Of a DNA stretch of 35,626 nucleotides, positions 24,324 to 32,917 are shown piece after piece (within the stretch, counting starts at the first letter, position 1; every line of letters begins with the position of its first letter). The notes below the pieces were generated by a model, which searched no databases, was not told the origin of the DNA, and saw nothing but the letters and a program-made list of their open reading frames with translations. The position numbers were made by a program, and so were the translations under genes. The stretch lies in the NCBI GenBank assembly GCA_027307065.1, contig DAHUXT010000005.1, positions 1 to 35,626 on the forward strand. Direction: 5' to 3'. The DNA comes from Ktedonobacteria bacterium (GTDB taxonomy: Bacteria; Chloroflexota; Ktedonobacteria; Ktedonobacterales; JADMIN01).

Positions 24324-26048
24324 CTAGTAGACGACGATGGGCGTGCCGATTGGCGTCCAGTCGTAGAGCCAGGCCATGTTGTTTTCTGGCAGGTTGACGC
24401 AGCCGTGTGAGCCGCCGTCGAAGGCTGCCGGGTCCCAGTGATCCGAATTGGTGTCCGGGCCAAACTCCGACCGCCACCAGGCATCGTGGAGGAAGAATCC
24501 GTTGGGCGCGTAGGCGATGGCGAAGTTGATCGGCGTGGGCGCGTACCAGAACGGCGATCCCTTAGGCTCCGGCGAGGTGAACTCGGTGTGGTAGAGCTTG
24601 TACATTGCGTAGTGCAGGCCCGGCCACGAGGGCAGTTCCTGGCGTCCGGTGGTGACGTACGACCACCAGACCACGTTGCCGTTGTCATAGGCGCGTAGCA
24701 CCTGCTCGCGCAGCGACACCACAATCACCTTGCCCGTGAGATGGTACGCCGTATTGATCAACTCCAGGTCGGCGGGGTGCGGCTGGTCGGCATATTTATC
24801 GACCGTCTGGAAATCGACGGTATACGGCAGATTGTCTTTGAGTGCGCGCAGATTGTTGGTGAGATCGCGGATTTCCTGGTCGGCGCTCGTATACGTCGCG
24901 ATGTCATAGGCCGCGTCGAGATTCTGTTTCGCGTCGTTGATGCCGACAAACGGATCGGCATACTCGTAGGCCACAGACCACGTCCGCACGTACGGATCGC
25001 TCCACCGTGTCGTCGTATGCTGGATTGGTTCGACGGATGCAAGCAACTGCTGAAGCACCGCGTAATCGTGATAGCCTTGTGCGCGCAGCAATGGCAACGC
25101 CATCGCGTCGGTCTGCTGGTTGACGGTCTGGCCAAGCTTTACGTAGTCGGCGGTGCTCTTTGCCGCCTTGAGTGTCGTCACATCCTGATCGTGCTGCTTC
25201 TGGAAGGCGTGCGTATCCTGCCCGTAACTCTTGAGCAGGTCGATGCTTGCCTGGAAGTTATCCACGAGCGTCGCGCCAATGTAGGGTGTCGCCTCTGCCT
25301 GATCAGCCATCAACTGAACGATCTGGCCGTCAATGACCTCGACCAGCTTGGTATAGCGGTCGGCGGGCAGACCACCGCGAATCGCGTCGAGATTCTGCTG
25401 ATACTCGATCTGACCCAGCGCCGAGTTCGTGCCAGCGCTCTGCAGATCGCGCAGGATCGTCTTGAACTCCTGCAACTTCTGATATGCTGGCCAGAGGGCC
25501 TGGAGCGCCGCTGTTTGCTGGCGGGCCGTGATGTCTACTTTGGCGAAATCGCCCGCCTTCCTGGCGTTATTGTAATCGAGCAGCGCCTGATCGAGCCGTC
25601 CCTGATAATACTCAATCTCGCTGAAGCCCTGCGTGCGCAGTTGATTGACCGCCTTGGCGAACGCCTGAATGTCGTCGCTGGCCTGTTTTTGCAGCGTTTG
25701 CTGGGCGTTCTGCTCGATGCCGACCAGTTGGTTGTAGAGGAGGGTGTAGTTCGTGGCGGCATCCTGATAGTTGTAGTTGAAGCCGCCCTCGCCAGAAGAA
25801 ATCTGATTCTCCTGCGTTTCCACGGGCTGCAGCATCGAATCAGGAAGGCCGAGCGCCGTACGCGCGTGTTGTAGTTCGTTATCGAGCCGCGACTTGTTCT
25901 GCTGCGCCACCACCTGGTTGGGATCACTCCCACAGCCAGCCAGTACCATGCTCAACACCACAACCACCAGCAGCGCCATCACCCAGCGCGGTGTGCGGCG
26001 GGAAACGCCAGCGGCCAAACGCCGTGGCTGGCTTGCAAACATGCTCAC
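24324..26048 (-). CDS. L,D-transpeptidase (YkuD) lipoprotein
   Basis: The protein has 574 residues from GTG at 26046-26048 (GGAGGG 7 nt upstream; ATG at 26042 is just inside). A basic start and hydrophobic helix lead to the lipobox LAGC, with Cys39 for lipid attachment. A long, mostly helical Gln/Ala/Leu-rich region follows (about 50-430), probably an extended spacer in the cell wall. The C-terminal YkuD domain begins around KVIVVSLREQVLRAYDNG. It has NGFFLHDAWW and the catalytic segment DGGSHGCVNLPENNMAWLYDW with nucleophile Cys550. It should cross-link peptidoglycan or attach proteins to it outside the membrane. It converges with the Ppx/GppA gene, 17 nt apart. Confidence 0.92.
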   Translation of the reverse strand: MSMFASQPRRLAAGVSRRTPRWVMALLVVVVLSMVLAGCGSDPNQVVAQQNKSRLDNELQHARTALGLPDSMLQPVETQENQISSGEGGFNYNYQDAATNYTLLYNQLVGIEQNAQQTLQKQASDDIQAFAKAVNQLRTQGFSEIEYYQGRLDQALLDYNNARKAGDFAKVDITARQQTAALQALWPAYQKLQEFKTILRDLQSAGTNSALGQIEYQQNLDAIRGGLPADRYTKLVEVIDGQIVQLMADQAEATPYIGATLVDNFQASIDLLKSYGQDTHAFQKQHDQDVTTLKAAKSTADYVKLGQTVNQQTDAMALPLLRAQGYHDYAVLQQLLASVEPIQHTTTRWSDPYVRTWSVAYEYADPFVGINDAKQNLDAAYDIATYTSADQEIRDLTNNLRALKDNLPYTVDFQTVDKYADQPHPADLELINTAYHLTGKVIVVSLREQVLRAYDNGNVVWWSYVTTGRQELPSWPGLHYAMYKLYHTEFTSPEPKGSPFWYAPTPINFAIAYAPNGFFLHDAWWRSEFGPDTNSDHWDPAAFDGGSHGCVNLPENNMAWLYDWTPIGTPIVVY

Positions 26049-26140
26049 GAACCGGCCCTCCTCACACCACACAGCGGTTTCGCGAAGTGCGCGTATCTCG
26101 ATACGATGTTGCGTCCCATCGTCGAAGTGTAGAGTTTCTC

Positions 26141-26232
26141 TCTAAACCATTTAGACGCGCAAGAACGCCTGGAGGAACATCGGCCACGCGCTGGTACTCT
26201 CTCCGACCGCTTCTCTGTACGGTTGAGAGTAC
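26141..26232. repeat. Inverted repeats upstream of the L,D-transpeptidase
   Basis: Two symmetric sites are visible in the 273-nt gap: TCTAAA-CCA-TTTAGA at 26141-26155, and GTACTCTC (26194-26201) with GAGAGTAC (26225-26232), perfect over 8 bp with a 23-nt spacer. Either may be a regulator site for the transpeptidase gene. No clear promoter hexamers were found beside them. Confidence 0.45.
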
Positions 26233-26321
26233 GCGAGCACTGGCGTCTCTTTCCACAGGATGAGACGAAGTGGTTATCCGCTGCTGTGCTCTCGAAGGGC
26301 CAAACTGGGTACTGTTGGCAG

Positions 26322-27728
26322 TTACTGGCCGAACGGGCCGAGGCCACCCAGCCCGCCAAGGCCGCCCAATCCGCCTAAGCGTCCTCTGCGACCCTTGCCG
26401 CCCTGCTGCATGGCCATCACCTGCTTCATCATCTTCTGCGACTGCTTGAATGATGCCAGCAACTGGTTGATATCCTGCGGGGTTGTGCCACTGCCGCGCG
26501 CGATGCGGCGTTTGCGACTGCCGTTGATCATGTCGGGGTTGTGGCGCTCTTCAGGCGTCATCGAGAGGATGATCGCCTCGGCCATCTTCATCTGATCGCC
26601 TTCCAGTGCGGCCTTGACGTCGGGATCGCTGAGCGCCTTGCCCATGCCGGGGATCATCTCCAGCAACTGTGCCATCGGTCCCATCTTGCGCATCTGCGCG
26701 ATCTGTCCCTTGAAATCCTCGAGGTCGAAGCCCTTGCCGGTCTTGACCTTCCTGGCGAGCTTCTTCGCCTCCTCGATGTCGACCGAGCGGTGCGCGTCCT
26801 CGATCAGCGACAGCACGTCGCCCATGCCCAGGATGCGGGTGGCCAGCCGGTCGGGATAGAACTGTTCCAGCGCGTCGAGTTTCTCGCCCGTGCCCATGAA
26901 CTTGATCGGCACACCGGTGACCTCGCGCACCGAAAGCGCCGCGCCGCCACGCGCATCGCCATCCATCTTGGTGAGGATGAGCCCGGTCAGGCCAACGGTC
27001 TTGTTGAACTCGTCGGCCACGCGCACTGCATCCTGTCCCGTCATGGCGTCCACGACTAGCAGCACTTCCTGTGGCTGGGTGCGCTGGCGAATGGTCGCCA
27101 CCTCGCGCATCAGGTCTTCGTCGATATGCAGACGGCCCGCTGTGTCGAGAATGAGGATGGTCAGCGCCTGCTCGCGCGCCCATTTGAGGCTGCGCTGGGT
27201 GATGTCCACTGGCTTGTTGCCCGGCGGCTCAGCATAGACGGGGATATCGAGTTGCCGCCCGATCTGCTGCAGTTGCTGGACGGCGGCGGGTCGCTGCATA
27301 TCGGCGGCGACGATGCCCGGCTTCTGGCCGTTCTTGCGAAACCAGTTGGCCAGCTTGCCCGCGTGGGTTGTCTTGCCCGAACCCTGAAGACCGACGAGCA
27401 TGATGATGGTGGGCGGCGCGCCCGCGAACTGTATCTTGCCGCCAGTATCATCGGCCCCACCGAGCATGGCGACCAGTTCTTCGTGGACGATGCCGAAGAT
27501 CTGCTGCGCCGCCGTGACGCCGCTGAGCACCTCGGTGCCGATGGCGCTCATGGCGCGTTCTTGCACGCGCGCAACGAACTGCTTGACCAACTTGAAGTTG
27601 ACATCCGCCTCGAGCAGCGCCTGGCGCACTTCGCGCATCGCCTCGGTCACGTCCTGCTCGGTAATTCGTCCCTTGCCGCGGAGCCGCTCGAAGACACTGT
27701 CGAGCCGCTGAGAGAGACTTTCAAACAT
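26322..27728 (-). CDS. ffh: Signal recognition particle protein Ffh (SRP54)
   Basis: The protein has 468 residues. It is the GTPase that binds signal sequences and SRP RNA to deliver ribosomes to the membrane. The N domain (MFESLSQRLDSVFERLRG) leads to the G domain with GLQGSGKTTHAGKLA, ILDTAGRLHIDEDLM, VVDAMTGQDAV and LTKMDGDARGG. FMGTGEKLDALEQFYPDR precedes the methionine-rich M domain, whose RNA-binding helix reads INGSRKRRIARGSG. The C-terminus is an unusual Gly-Leu repeat (LGGLGGLGGLGGLG) after the Met-rich segment KMMKQVMAMQQGG. GGGAGG precedes the ATG by about 10 nt. Confidence 0.97.
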   Translation of the reverse strand: MFESLSQRLDSVFERLRGKGRITEQDVTEAMREVRQALLEADVNFKLVKQFVARVQERAMSAIGTEVLSGVTAAQQIFGIVHEELVAMLGGADDTGGKIQFAGAPPTIIMLVGLQGSGKTTHAGKLANWFRKNGQKPGIVAADMQRPAAVQQLQQIGRQLDIPVYAEPPGNKPVDITQRSLKWAREQALTILILDTAGRLHIDEDLMREVATIRQRTQPQEVLLVVDAMTGQDAVRVADEFNKTVGLTGLILTKMDGDARGGAALSVREVTGVPIKFMGTGEKLDALEQFYPDRLATRILGMGDVLSLIEDAHRSVDIEEAKKLARKVKTGKGFDLEDFKGQIAQMRKMGPMAQLLEMIPGMGKALSDPDVKAALEGDQMKMAEAIILSMTPEERHNPDMINGSRKRRIARGSGTTPQDINQLLASFKQSQKMMKQVMAMQQGGKGRRGRLGGLGGLGGLGGLGPFGQ

Positions 27729-27829
27729 GTAGCTGCAACCTCCCGCCCTGGAAGGGGTAAATATCAGTATTCAATGTATGTATCAGCCCAGAAGGTATCT
27801 ACGGACTGTCTCGCGAAAAGTACCAGGTG

Positions 27830-27838
27830 AGTATATCA
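27830..27838 (-). promoter_or_regulatory. Extended -10 promoter of ffh
   Basis: The minus strand reads TGATATACT (TGnTATACT), identical to the element upstream of topA. It would give a leader of about 95 nt before the ffh ATG. No -35 is evident. Confidence 0.45.
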
Positions 27839-27877
27839 TGCGCCGCTTCTCGTAACCGCATGCCCCGCTTCGGGGGC

Positions 27878-27913
27878 AACACAAAGCCGCCCCTCCCGCT
27901 GAGATGAGGCGGC
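27878..27913 (-). terminator. Terminator of the GerMN lipoprotein gene
   Basis: On the minus strand GCCGCC (27913-27908) pairs with GGCGGC (27891-27886), followed by TTTGTGTT. It lies 22 nt after the lipoprotein stop. A second hairpin, TGCCCC-N6-GGGGCA at 27861-27878, follows directly. Confidence 0.5.
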
Positions 27914-27935
27914 ACACTGTTCAGTCGCTGGCGGG

Positions 27936-29003
27936 CTAGTTGCAGCCAATCAAGTCGTCAAAGCATGAACCATCCTTGTAGACGATGACCACCTGCTTGA
28001 TAGTGGGGAACTGCATCAGCGTCGAGGCGATCTCGTTGCGCACGACGATAGCGCCCGTGTCACCAAAGCCGGGCACTGTACGGCAGAACTGGAGCGTGGC
28101 GGTGTCTGTCTCGCTGTGCGTGCGATTCCAGTTAAGCGTGATCTTGAAGTCGGCTCCGTTGCAGGTTGAGACGCCGCTGAGCGCTCCCACAAGCGGTGTG
28201 TAATAGCCCTGCGCCTTCTCATCGGACGTCGGGCCAGCGATCAACTGGCCGATGGCATAGGTCGCCACCCCCAGCGTTGGCGAGACACGGTTCACCGCGA
28301 ACACCATCCGGGGAAGGTTGTCCGAGTCAGGATGCTTCGAGAAATAGACTTTCACCGGATAGCCGTTCGTCTCGCCGGTCAGGCAGACGTTGGCACCGCG
28401 CAGATCGGCGAAGCAGTTGCCTTGATAGGTGAGGATGACCACCTTCTTGATCTCCGCGAACTGCGTCAGCGTCGACGTAATCATCGCCGCCATGCGGGGT
28501 CCCGTCAGGTCACCGGCAAGGTCTACGCGGCGGCAGAACTGCATGGTGGCCGTGCCATCTTCGAGCGTCTTGCCTCGGTGATTCAGGGTGAGGTCGAAGT
28601 CGCGGAACGGCCCTGAGCAGAACGACTGCAACGCCAGCGCGCCATCGAATGGCGAATAGTAGTTCTGGTTGCGCTCATCCAGTGTCGGACCTTTCAGCAT
28701 CTCCTGCAGCGCGAAGGTTGCTTTGTCGAATGAGTTGGTGGCTGTCGTCGTTCGCAGTACAGCGAAAACCGCCGTCGGAGTGTTATCGGTGTCGGGATGT
28801 CTGGCAAAGAACACCTTGACCGTGTTGGCGGGCGTCGCGGTTGGCGTTGCGTCCGCGCCAGGGCCTGGCGTTGTCACGCCACATGCGGTCATGAAAAGCG
28901 CCAGCAATGTCAGCATGAGTGGAACCGTCAGCAGCCATCCTGGCCATGCGGATGTCGCGCGATTCCTGCTGGGGAGAATCGTGGTCGTATGGGTTGTCGC
29001 CAT
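27936..29003 (-). CDS. Lipoprotein with two tandem GerMN domains
   Basis: The protein has 355 residues from ATG at 29001-29003 (AAAGGAG 9 nt upstream). A basic n-region and hydrophobic helix end in the lipobox MTAC with Cys41, so it is a membrane-anchored extracellular lipoprotein. After a Pro/Thr linker come two homologous ~140-residue repeats. They begin VKVFFARHPDTDNTPTAVF and VKVYFSKHPDSDNLPRMVF, each continuing with a GPTxDExxQxYY(S/T)P segment typical of the GerMN (sporulation and spore germination) domain. Each repeat also has matching cysteines (QFCRxV; FCSGPF/TCNGAD; NCF/SCF). GerMN domains usually mediate assembly on the cell surface; the role here is unknown. Confidence 0.88.
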   Translation of the reverse strand: MATTHTTTILPSRNRATSAWPGWLLTVPLMLTLLALFMTACGVTTPGPGADATPTATPANTVKVFFARHPDTDNTPTAVFAVLRTTTATNSFDKATFALQEMLKGPTLDERNQNYYSPFDGALALQSFCSGPFRDFDLTLNHRGKTLEDGTATMQFCRRVDLAGDLTGPRMAAMITSTLTQFAEIKKVVILTYQGNCFADLRGANVCLTGETNGYPVKVYFSKHPDSDNLPRMVFAVNRVSPTLGVATYAIGQLIAGPTSDEKAQGYYTPLVGALSGVSTCNGADFKITLNWNRTHSETDTATLQFCRTVPGFGDTGAIVVRNEIASTLMQFPTIKQVVIVYKDGSCFDDLIGCN

Positions 29004-29011
29004 AGCGATGC

Positions 29012-29025
29012 GCTCCTTTGGGAGC
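29012..29025 (-). promoter_or_regulatory. Hairpin covering the GerMN lipoprotein ribosome-binding site
   Basis: In the minus-strand mRNA GCTCC (29025-29021) pairs with GGAGC (29016-29012) across a CAAA loop. The Shine-Dalgarno AAAGGAG sits in the 3' arm, so the hairpin could limit ribosome access. Confidence 0.4.
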
Positions 29026-29085
29026 AAGACAATGGGTTCGGGGAATGAGCAACCTCGGCGGCGATCCCCTGATGTCAGGTTTGCT

Positions 29086-29114
29086 CCTATCCCAGCAATT
29101 CACATGTTTGTCAC
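29086..29114 (-). promoter_or_regulatory. Weak candidate promoter of the GerMN lipoprotein gene
   Basis: The minus strand reads GTGACA (29114-29109), a 17-nt spacer and GATAGG (29091-29086). The -35 is good and the -10 poor. It would start near 29079, about 76 nt before the ATG. Confidence 0.3.
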
Positions 29115-29196
29115 AGCGCCAGCACGTCCGCCCGTAGCCGTCTCACGAATGCGTAACGGGCTTCGTCCTCGCGGAGACACACGTGGCGGCCCGGCC

Positions 29197-29226
29197 TTGA
29201 CACAGGCTGCGCGGCACAGCTATACT
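29197..29226 (+). promoter_or_regulatory. Sigma-A-like promoter of the trpS/trp operon
   Basis: A perfect -35 TTGACA (29197-29202), an 18-nt spacer and TATACT (29221-29226) make this the best promoter in the window. Transcription should begin near 29233, just before the T-box leader. Confidence 0.75.
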
Positions 29227-29232
29227 GCCACT

Positions 29233-29570
29233 GTCTGACATGTAAGCAATAGCGAGAAGAGCAGCGATACAGAAAAAGTACGCGGGCGACGTGACAGCCT
29301 CAGCGAGCCGGGATGGTGAAATCCGGCGCTGGAACCCCCGCCGAATGGTTCTGTGAGCAGCGGCCCGAGCGGTACATCGCCGTAGGGTTCGCCGGGAGCC
29401 TCCCGTTAACGGGGCGGAGCATCGGTTGCGCGGTTCGCGTTGCCCGTGCTCGCAAAGGAGCCTGAGTCCGCCACACGATCGGTGTTGCGCGTCTGTCGGC
29501 TCGAATCCGGGTGGTACCACGAAGGCTTTTACAGCTTCTCGTCCCAGCAGTGGGATGGGAGGCTTTTTTG
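29233..29570 (+). promoter_or_regulatory. T-box leader sensing uncharged tRNA-Trp
   Basis: The leader carries the diagnostic T-box GGGTGGTACCACG at 29509-29521. The first GGG can pair with CCC (29543-29545) and CACGA with TCTCGT (29537-29542) to form the antiterminator with its UGGT bulge for the tRNA NCCA end. Stem I is closed by ACAGAA (29269-29274) with TTCTGT (29349-29354), and its 3' side contains the specifier context GAA-TGG-TTC, the Trp codon UGG at 29346-29348. The competing terminator is at 29534-29569. Uncharged tRNA-Trp should therefore allow read-through into trpS and probably the trp genes. The exact 5' end is inferred from the promoter. Confidence 0.92.
29534..29569 (+). terminator. 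Intrinsic terminator of the T-box leader
   Basis: GCTTCTCGTCCCA (29534-29546) pairs with TGGGATGGGAGGC (29551-29563) around a GCAG loop, followed by six T. It is mutually exclusive with the antiterminator formed by the T-box sequence. Confidence 0.9.
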
Positions 29571-29612
29571 TTGGGATTTTTTTGGGGCAATTGGCCCAGG
29601 GAGGGCGCGCTA

Positions 29613-30665
29613 ATGAGCGCATCAACATCGGCATCGGCAAGAATCGCTCCGGCGGGCAAACCGGCGGAGGTCGCCAGCGGCGCGAAACGCGAGCGCGTAT
29701 TTTCCGGCATCAAGCCGTCGGGCACACCAACACTTGGCAACTATATCGGCGCGATCCGGCACTGGGTCGCCGAGCAGGACATCTACGACAACATCTATTG
29801 TGTCGTAGACCTGCACGCCATCACTGTGCCGCAGGATCCCGAAGAGTTGCGGTTCAACACGCGCCAGTTGTACGCGCTGCTGGTGGCATCTGGCCTCGAC
29901 CCGGCTCGTAGCGCTATCTTCGTCCAGTCGCACATGCACGAGCACGCCGAGCTCGCATGGGTGTTGGACTGCGTCACGCCGATGGGTTGGCTGAACCGGA
30001 TGACGCAGTTCAAGTCGAAGGCGGGCAGCGATCGCGAGTTGGCGAGCGCGGGGCTCTACACCTATCCGGTGCTTATGGCAGCCGATATTCTGATCTACCA
30101 CGCGGATGCCGTGCCGGTGGGCGAAGACCAAAAACAGCATGTCGAGCTGGCGCGTGACGTCGCCAACACCTTCAACAATCGCTTCGGCGAGACGTTCGTG
30201 GAGCCGCGGCCGATCGTGCGCACAGTGGGTGCGCGCATCATGTCGCTGGATGACCCGAGCAAGAAGATGAGCAAGAGCGAAAGCGAGAATTCCTATATCT
30301 CGATGATCGACGAGCCGGCCGCGATTCGCAAGAAGATCGCCCGCGCCACCACGGATTCGGAGCGCACCATTGTCTTTGACGAGAAGCGTCCCGGCATCTT
30401 CAACCTGCTGGCGATCTATCAATCGCTGACGGGCCGCAGTCAGGATGCCATCGAGGCGGAGTTCGAAGGCAAAGGTTACAAGGAGTTCAAGGCAGCGCTG
30501 GCGGATGCGGTCGTCGAGACGCTGGAGCCGATCCAGCAGCGGTATAAGGCGCTGATGGCGGACCCGGACGGTCTCGAAAGGCTGATGGCCGAGGGCGCGG
30601 CGAAGGTGCAGCCAACAGCGCAAGCGACATTGCAAACCGTGCTGGAAAAGGTCGGGCTGCGGTAA
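29613..30665 (+). CDS. trpS: Tryptophanyl-tRNA synthetase
   Basis: The protein has 350 residues. It charges tRNA-Trp in the cytosol. The HIGH-type motif is PSGTPTLGNY (35-44) and the KMSKS loop (KKMSKSESEN) lies near 217-225. Class Ic features include GEDQKQHVELARDVANTFNNRF and the Rossmann core before it (NIYCVVDLHAITVP). The first ~28 residues (MSASTSASARIAPAGK...) are a nonconserved extension. ATG 29613 follows GGGAGG at 9 nt; longer frames run back through the T-box terminator and are excluded. The gap to trpE is 100 nt without a visible terminator or promoter, so trpS probably heads the trp operon. Confidence 0.97.
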   Translation: MSASTSASARIAPAGKPAEVASGAKRERVFSGIKPSGTPTLGNYIGAIRHWVAEQDIYDNIYCVVDLHAITVPQDPEELRFNTRQLYALLVASGLDPARSAIFVQSHMHEHAELAWVLDCVTPMGWLNRMTQFKSKAGSDRELASAGLYTYPVLMAADILIYHADAVPVGEDQKQHVELARDVANTFNNRFGETFVEPRPIVRTVGARIMSLDDPSKKMSKSESENSYISMIDEPAAIRKKIARATTDSERTIVFDEKRPGIFNLLAIYQSLTGRSQDAIEAEFEGKGYKEFKAALADAVVETLEPIQQRYKALMADPDGLERLMAEGAAKVQPTAQATLQTVLEKVGLR

Positions 30666-30765
30666 GCAAACCGCTCCCGGCCTGCGGAGATGTAGGGGTA
30701 GCGCGGCATTTAGGCCACGATGTAGCACCGAAGAACGCCGCCGATCTGAGAAAGAAGGCACGCCG

Positions 30766-32316
30766 ATGCACACGGCGCTAGTACAACAGCAGACGACCAC
30801 AGACGCTCCGGAAAACCGGGATGCGCGTCGTCCCGTGCTGTCGCCGGTGTGGCGCGAGGTAGCCGCCGATCTCGATACACCCGTCTCGGCGTATCTCAAG
30901 CTTGCCAGCGGTCGCTACGGCTATCTGCTAGAGTCTGTCGAGGGAGGCGAGCGGTTGGCCCGTTACTCGTTCGTCGGGGCCGATCCATATCTCGCGCTAC
31001 AGGTGCGCGATGGAATGGCGACGCACCAGTGGTTGAGCGGCCCACACGCCGGAACCGTCGAGCGCACGCCCTGTGCCGATCCGCTGGATGCTGTTCGCAC
31101 CGAGTTGGAGCGGCGTCCGGTTGCGCCGCCTTCGCCGGGATTGCCGCGCTTCCTCGGTGGGGCAGTGGGCTATCTGAGCTACGAGGTCGCCGCGAGCTAT
31201 GAGCCATCGGTTGGCATCCCAGAGGATGATCCGCTTGACCTGCCCGAAAGCGTCTTCCTGTTCAGCGATACACTGCTGATCTTCGACCACGCCCGCCATG
31301 CCGCGCGGCTGCTCACCTACGCCGACCGTGAGGCGACGGGTGGCGATGCCGAGCGCGCGCATGCGGAGGCCCAGGCTCGGCTGGATGCGATGGAGCAGCG
31401 GCTCCGACGGGCGACCCCACGGCAGCCACGCGGCCAGCGATTCGGCCGTTCCAGCGGCAGCGTTCCAGCGGATCGACTGGAGTCGCGACCGGCATACGAG
31501 GCGGCGGTATTGCGTGCGAAAGAGTACATTCGCGCGGGCGACTGCTTCCAGGTGGTGCCGTCGCGCCGTATCGCTCGGCCAACGAGCGCGCATCCCTTCG
31601 CGGTGTATCGTGCGCTGCGCTCGATCAATCCCTCGCCCTACATGTTCTATCTCGCGTTGGACGATCTGGCTGTGGCGGGCGCATCGCCGGAACTGCTGGT
31701 GCGTGTCGATGACGGCGAGGTGGCGATTCACCCGATCGCGGGCACGCGCCCGCGTCTGGCGGGCGACGACGACGCGGCGCGCGTGCGCGAGCTGATCGCG
31801 CATCCGAAGGAGCGCGCCGAGCACGTGATGCTGATCGACCTGGAGCGCAACGATGTCGGGCGGGTGAGCGAGCCTGGCAGTGTGCAGGTGACGCAATTTC
31901 TCGATGTCGAACGCTATTCGCATGTGATGCACCTCGTCTCGCACGTCACCGGGCGTCTGCGCGATGGGTTAACAGCCTATGACGCGCTGCGAGCCGGTTT
32001 CCCTGCGGGGACTGTCTCAGGCGCGCCCAAGGTGCGGGCAATGCAGATTCTGGCGGAGTTGGAGGGCCAGCGGCGCGGACTCTACGCGGGGGCGGTCGGC
32101 TATCTCGGCTTCGACGGCAACCTCGACACCTGCATCGCCATTCGCACGCTGGTTTTCAAGGGCGGCGTCGCCTACGCGCAGGCGGGTGGCGGCATCGTCG
32201 CGGATTCGGTCCCGGCGGCGGAGTTCGACGAGACAGAGAACAAGCTGGGCGCGGTGCTGCGGGCGCTCGACGAGGCGGAAAGGAGGCGGGGGCGCGATGC
32301 TGCTGCTCATCGATAA
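30766..32316 (+). CDS. trpE: Anthranilate synthase component I
   Basis: The protein has 516 residues. It makes anthranilate from chorismate with ammonia from TrpG, the first committed step of tryptophan synthesis. The N-terminal region has YGYLLESVEGGERLARYSF, which contains the LLES segment of the tryptophan feedback site. The chorismate-binding domain has PSPYMFYL, ELLVRVDDGEVAIHPIAGTR, ERAEHVMLIDLERNDVGRV, GFPAGTVSGAPKVRAM and YAQAGGGIVADS. A nonconserved Arg-rich stretch (about 215-235, QRLRRATPRQPRGQRFG) links the two parts. Feedback by Trp is expected in addition to T-box control. The end overlaps trpG by 20 nt. Confidence 0.97.
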   Translation: MHTALVQQQTTTDAPENRDARRPVLSPVWREVAADLDTPVSAYLKLASGRYGYLLESVEGGERLARYSFVGADPYLALQVRDGMATHQWLSGPHAGTVERTPCADPLDAVRTELERRPVAPPSPGLPRFLGGAVGYLSYEVAASYEPSVGIPEDDPLDLPESVFLFSDTLLIFDHARHAARLLTYADREATGGDAERAHAEAQARLDAMEQRLRRATPRQPRGQRFGRSSGSVPADRLESRPAYEAAVLRAKEYIRAGDCFQVVPSRRIARPTSAHPFAVYRALRSINPSPYMFYLALDDLAVAGASPELLVRVDDGEVAIHPIAGTRPRLAGDDDAARVRELIAHPKERAEHVMLIDLERNDVGRVSEPGSVQVTQFLDVERYSHVMHLVSHVTGRLRDGLTAYDALRAGFPAGTVSGAPKVRAMQILAELEGQRRGLYAGAVGYLGFDGNLDTCIAIRTLVFKGGVAYAQAGGGIVADSVPAAEFDETENKLGAVLRALDEAERRRGRDAAAHR

Positions 32317-32917
32317 CTACGATAGCTTCACCTATAACCTGGTCCAATATCTGGCGGCACTGGGCGCGGATGTGCTGGTGCGCCGCAACGACGCCGTCAC
32401 AGTGGCCGAGGCAGAGGCCCTTGCTCCGACGCATCTTGTCATCTCGCCAGGCCCCTGCACACCAGCCGAAGCGGGCATCTCGTGCGCACTGATCGAGCGG
32501 CTTGGGCCGCGCATACCCACCCTCGGAGTCTGCCTGGGACACCAGTGCATCGGCGCGGTCTTTGGCGGGCGGGTAATCCGCGCGTCAGAACCAGTGCACG
32601 GGAAGGTGGCGCAGATTCAGCATCGCGGCGAAGGGGTGCTGGCTGGCCTGCCGCAACCCTTTACGGCGACACGCTACCATAGCCTGATCGTCGATCGCGC
32701 CACGCTGCCGCCTGAACTGATCGTGACGGCGGAGACAGGTGATGGGCTGGTGATGGCGCTACGTCACCGTGACTATCCCATCGAGGGCGTTCAGTTTCAT
32801 CCAGAGTCTATCCTGACGACGTCCGGCAAAGATCTGCTGCGCAACTTCCTGCAGATGTTGCCGCGGGCTACCGACGCGCCACAGCACCCGCAGCTACAGG
32901 AAAGCGCACGCCGATGA
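32297..32917 (+). CDS. trpG: Anthranilate synthase component II (glutamine amidotransferase)
   Basis: The protein has 206 residues. The class I glutaminase supplies ammonia to TrpE. DNYDSFTYNLVQYL begins the fold, ISPGPCTPAEAG is the oxyanion region, GVCLGHQCIG holds nucleophile Cys79, RYHSLIV follows, and QFHPES gives His168 and Glu170 of the triad. ATG 32297 lies inside the trpE end and is preceded by AGGAGG about 10 nt upstream; a longer frame in trpE sequence is a shadow. The stop overlaps the next start in ATGA, indicating coupled translation. It could also serve folate synthesis (PabA role), as in other bacteria with a single copy. Confidence 0.96.
   Translation: MLLLIDNYDSFTYNLVQYLAALGADVLVRRNDAVTVAEAEALAPTHLVISPGPCTPAEAGISCALIERLGPRIPTLGVCLGHQCIGAVFGGRVIRASEPVHGKVAQIQHRGEGVLAGLPQPFTATRYHSLIVDRATLPPELIVTAETGDGLVMALRHRDYPIEGVQFHPESILTTSGKDLLRNFLQMLPRATDAPQHPQLQESARR

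Noticed and set aside
29300-29740. Minus-strand frames crossing the T-box and trpS start
   Set aside because: The RNA leader explains the sequence conservation and these frames have no recognisable protein motifs.
31979-32296. N-terminal extension of TrpG within trpE
   Set aside because: The frame is open only because of trpE coding sequence; the AGGAGG-preceded ATG at 32297 starts exactly at the conserved TrpG N-terminus.
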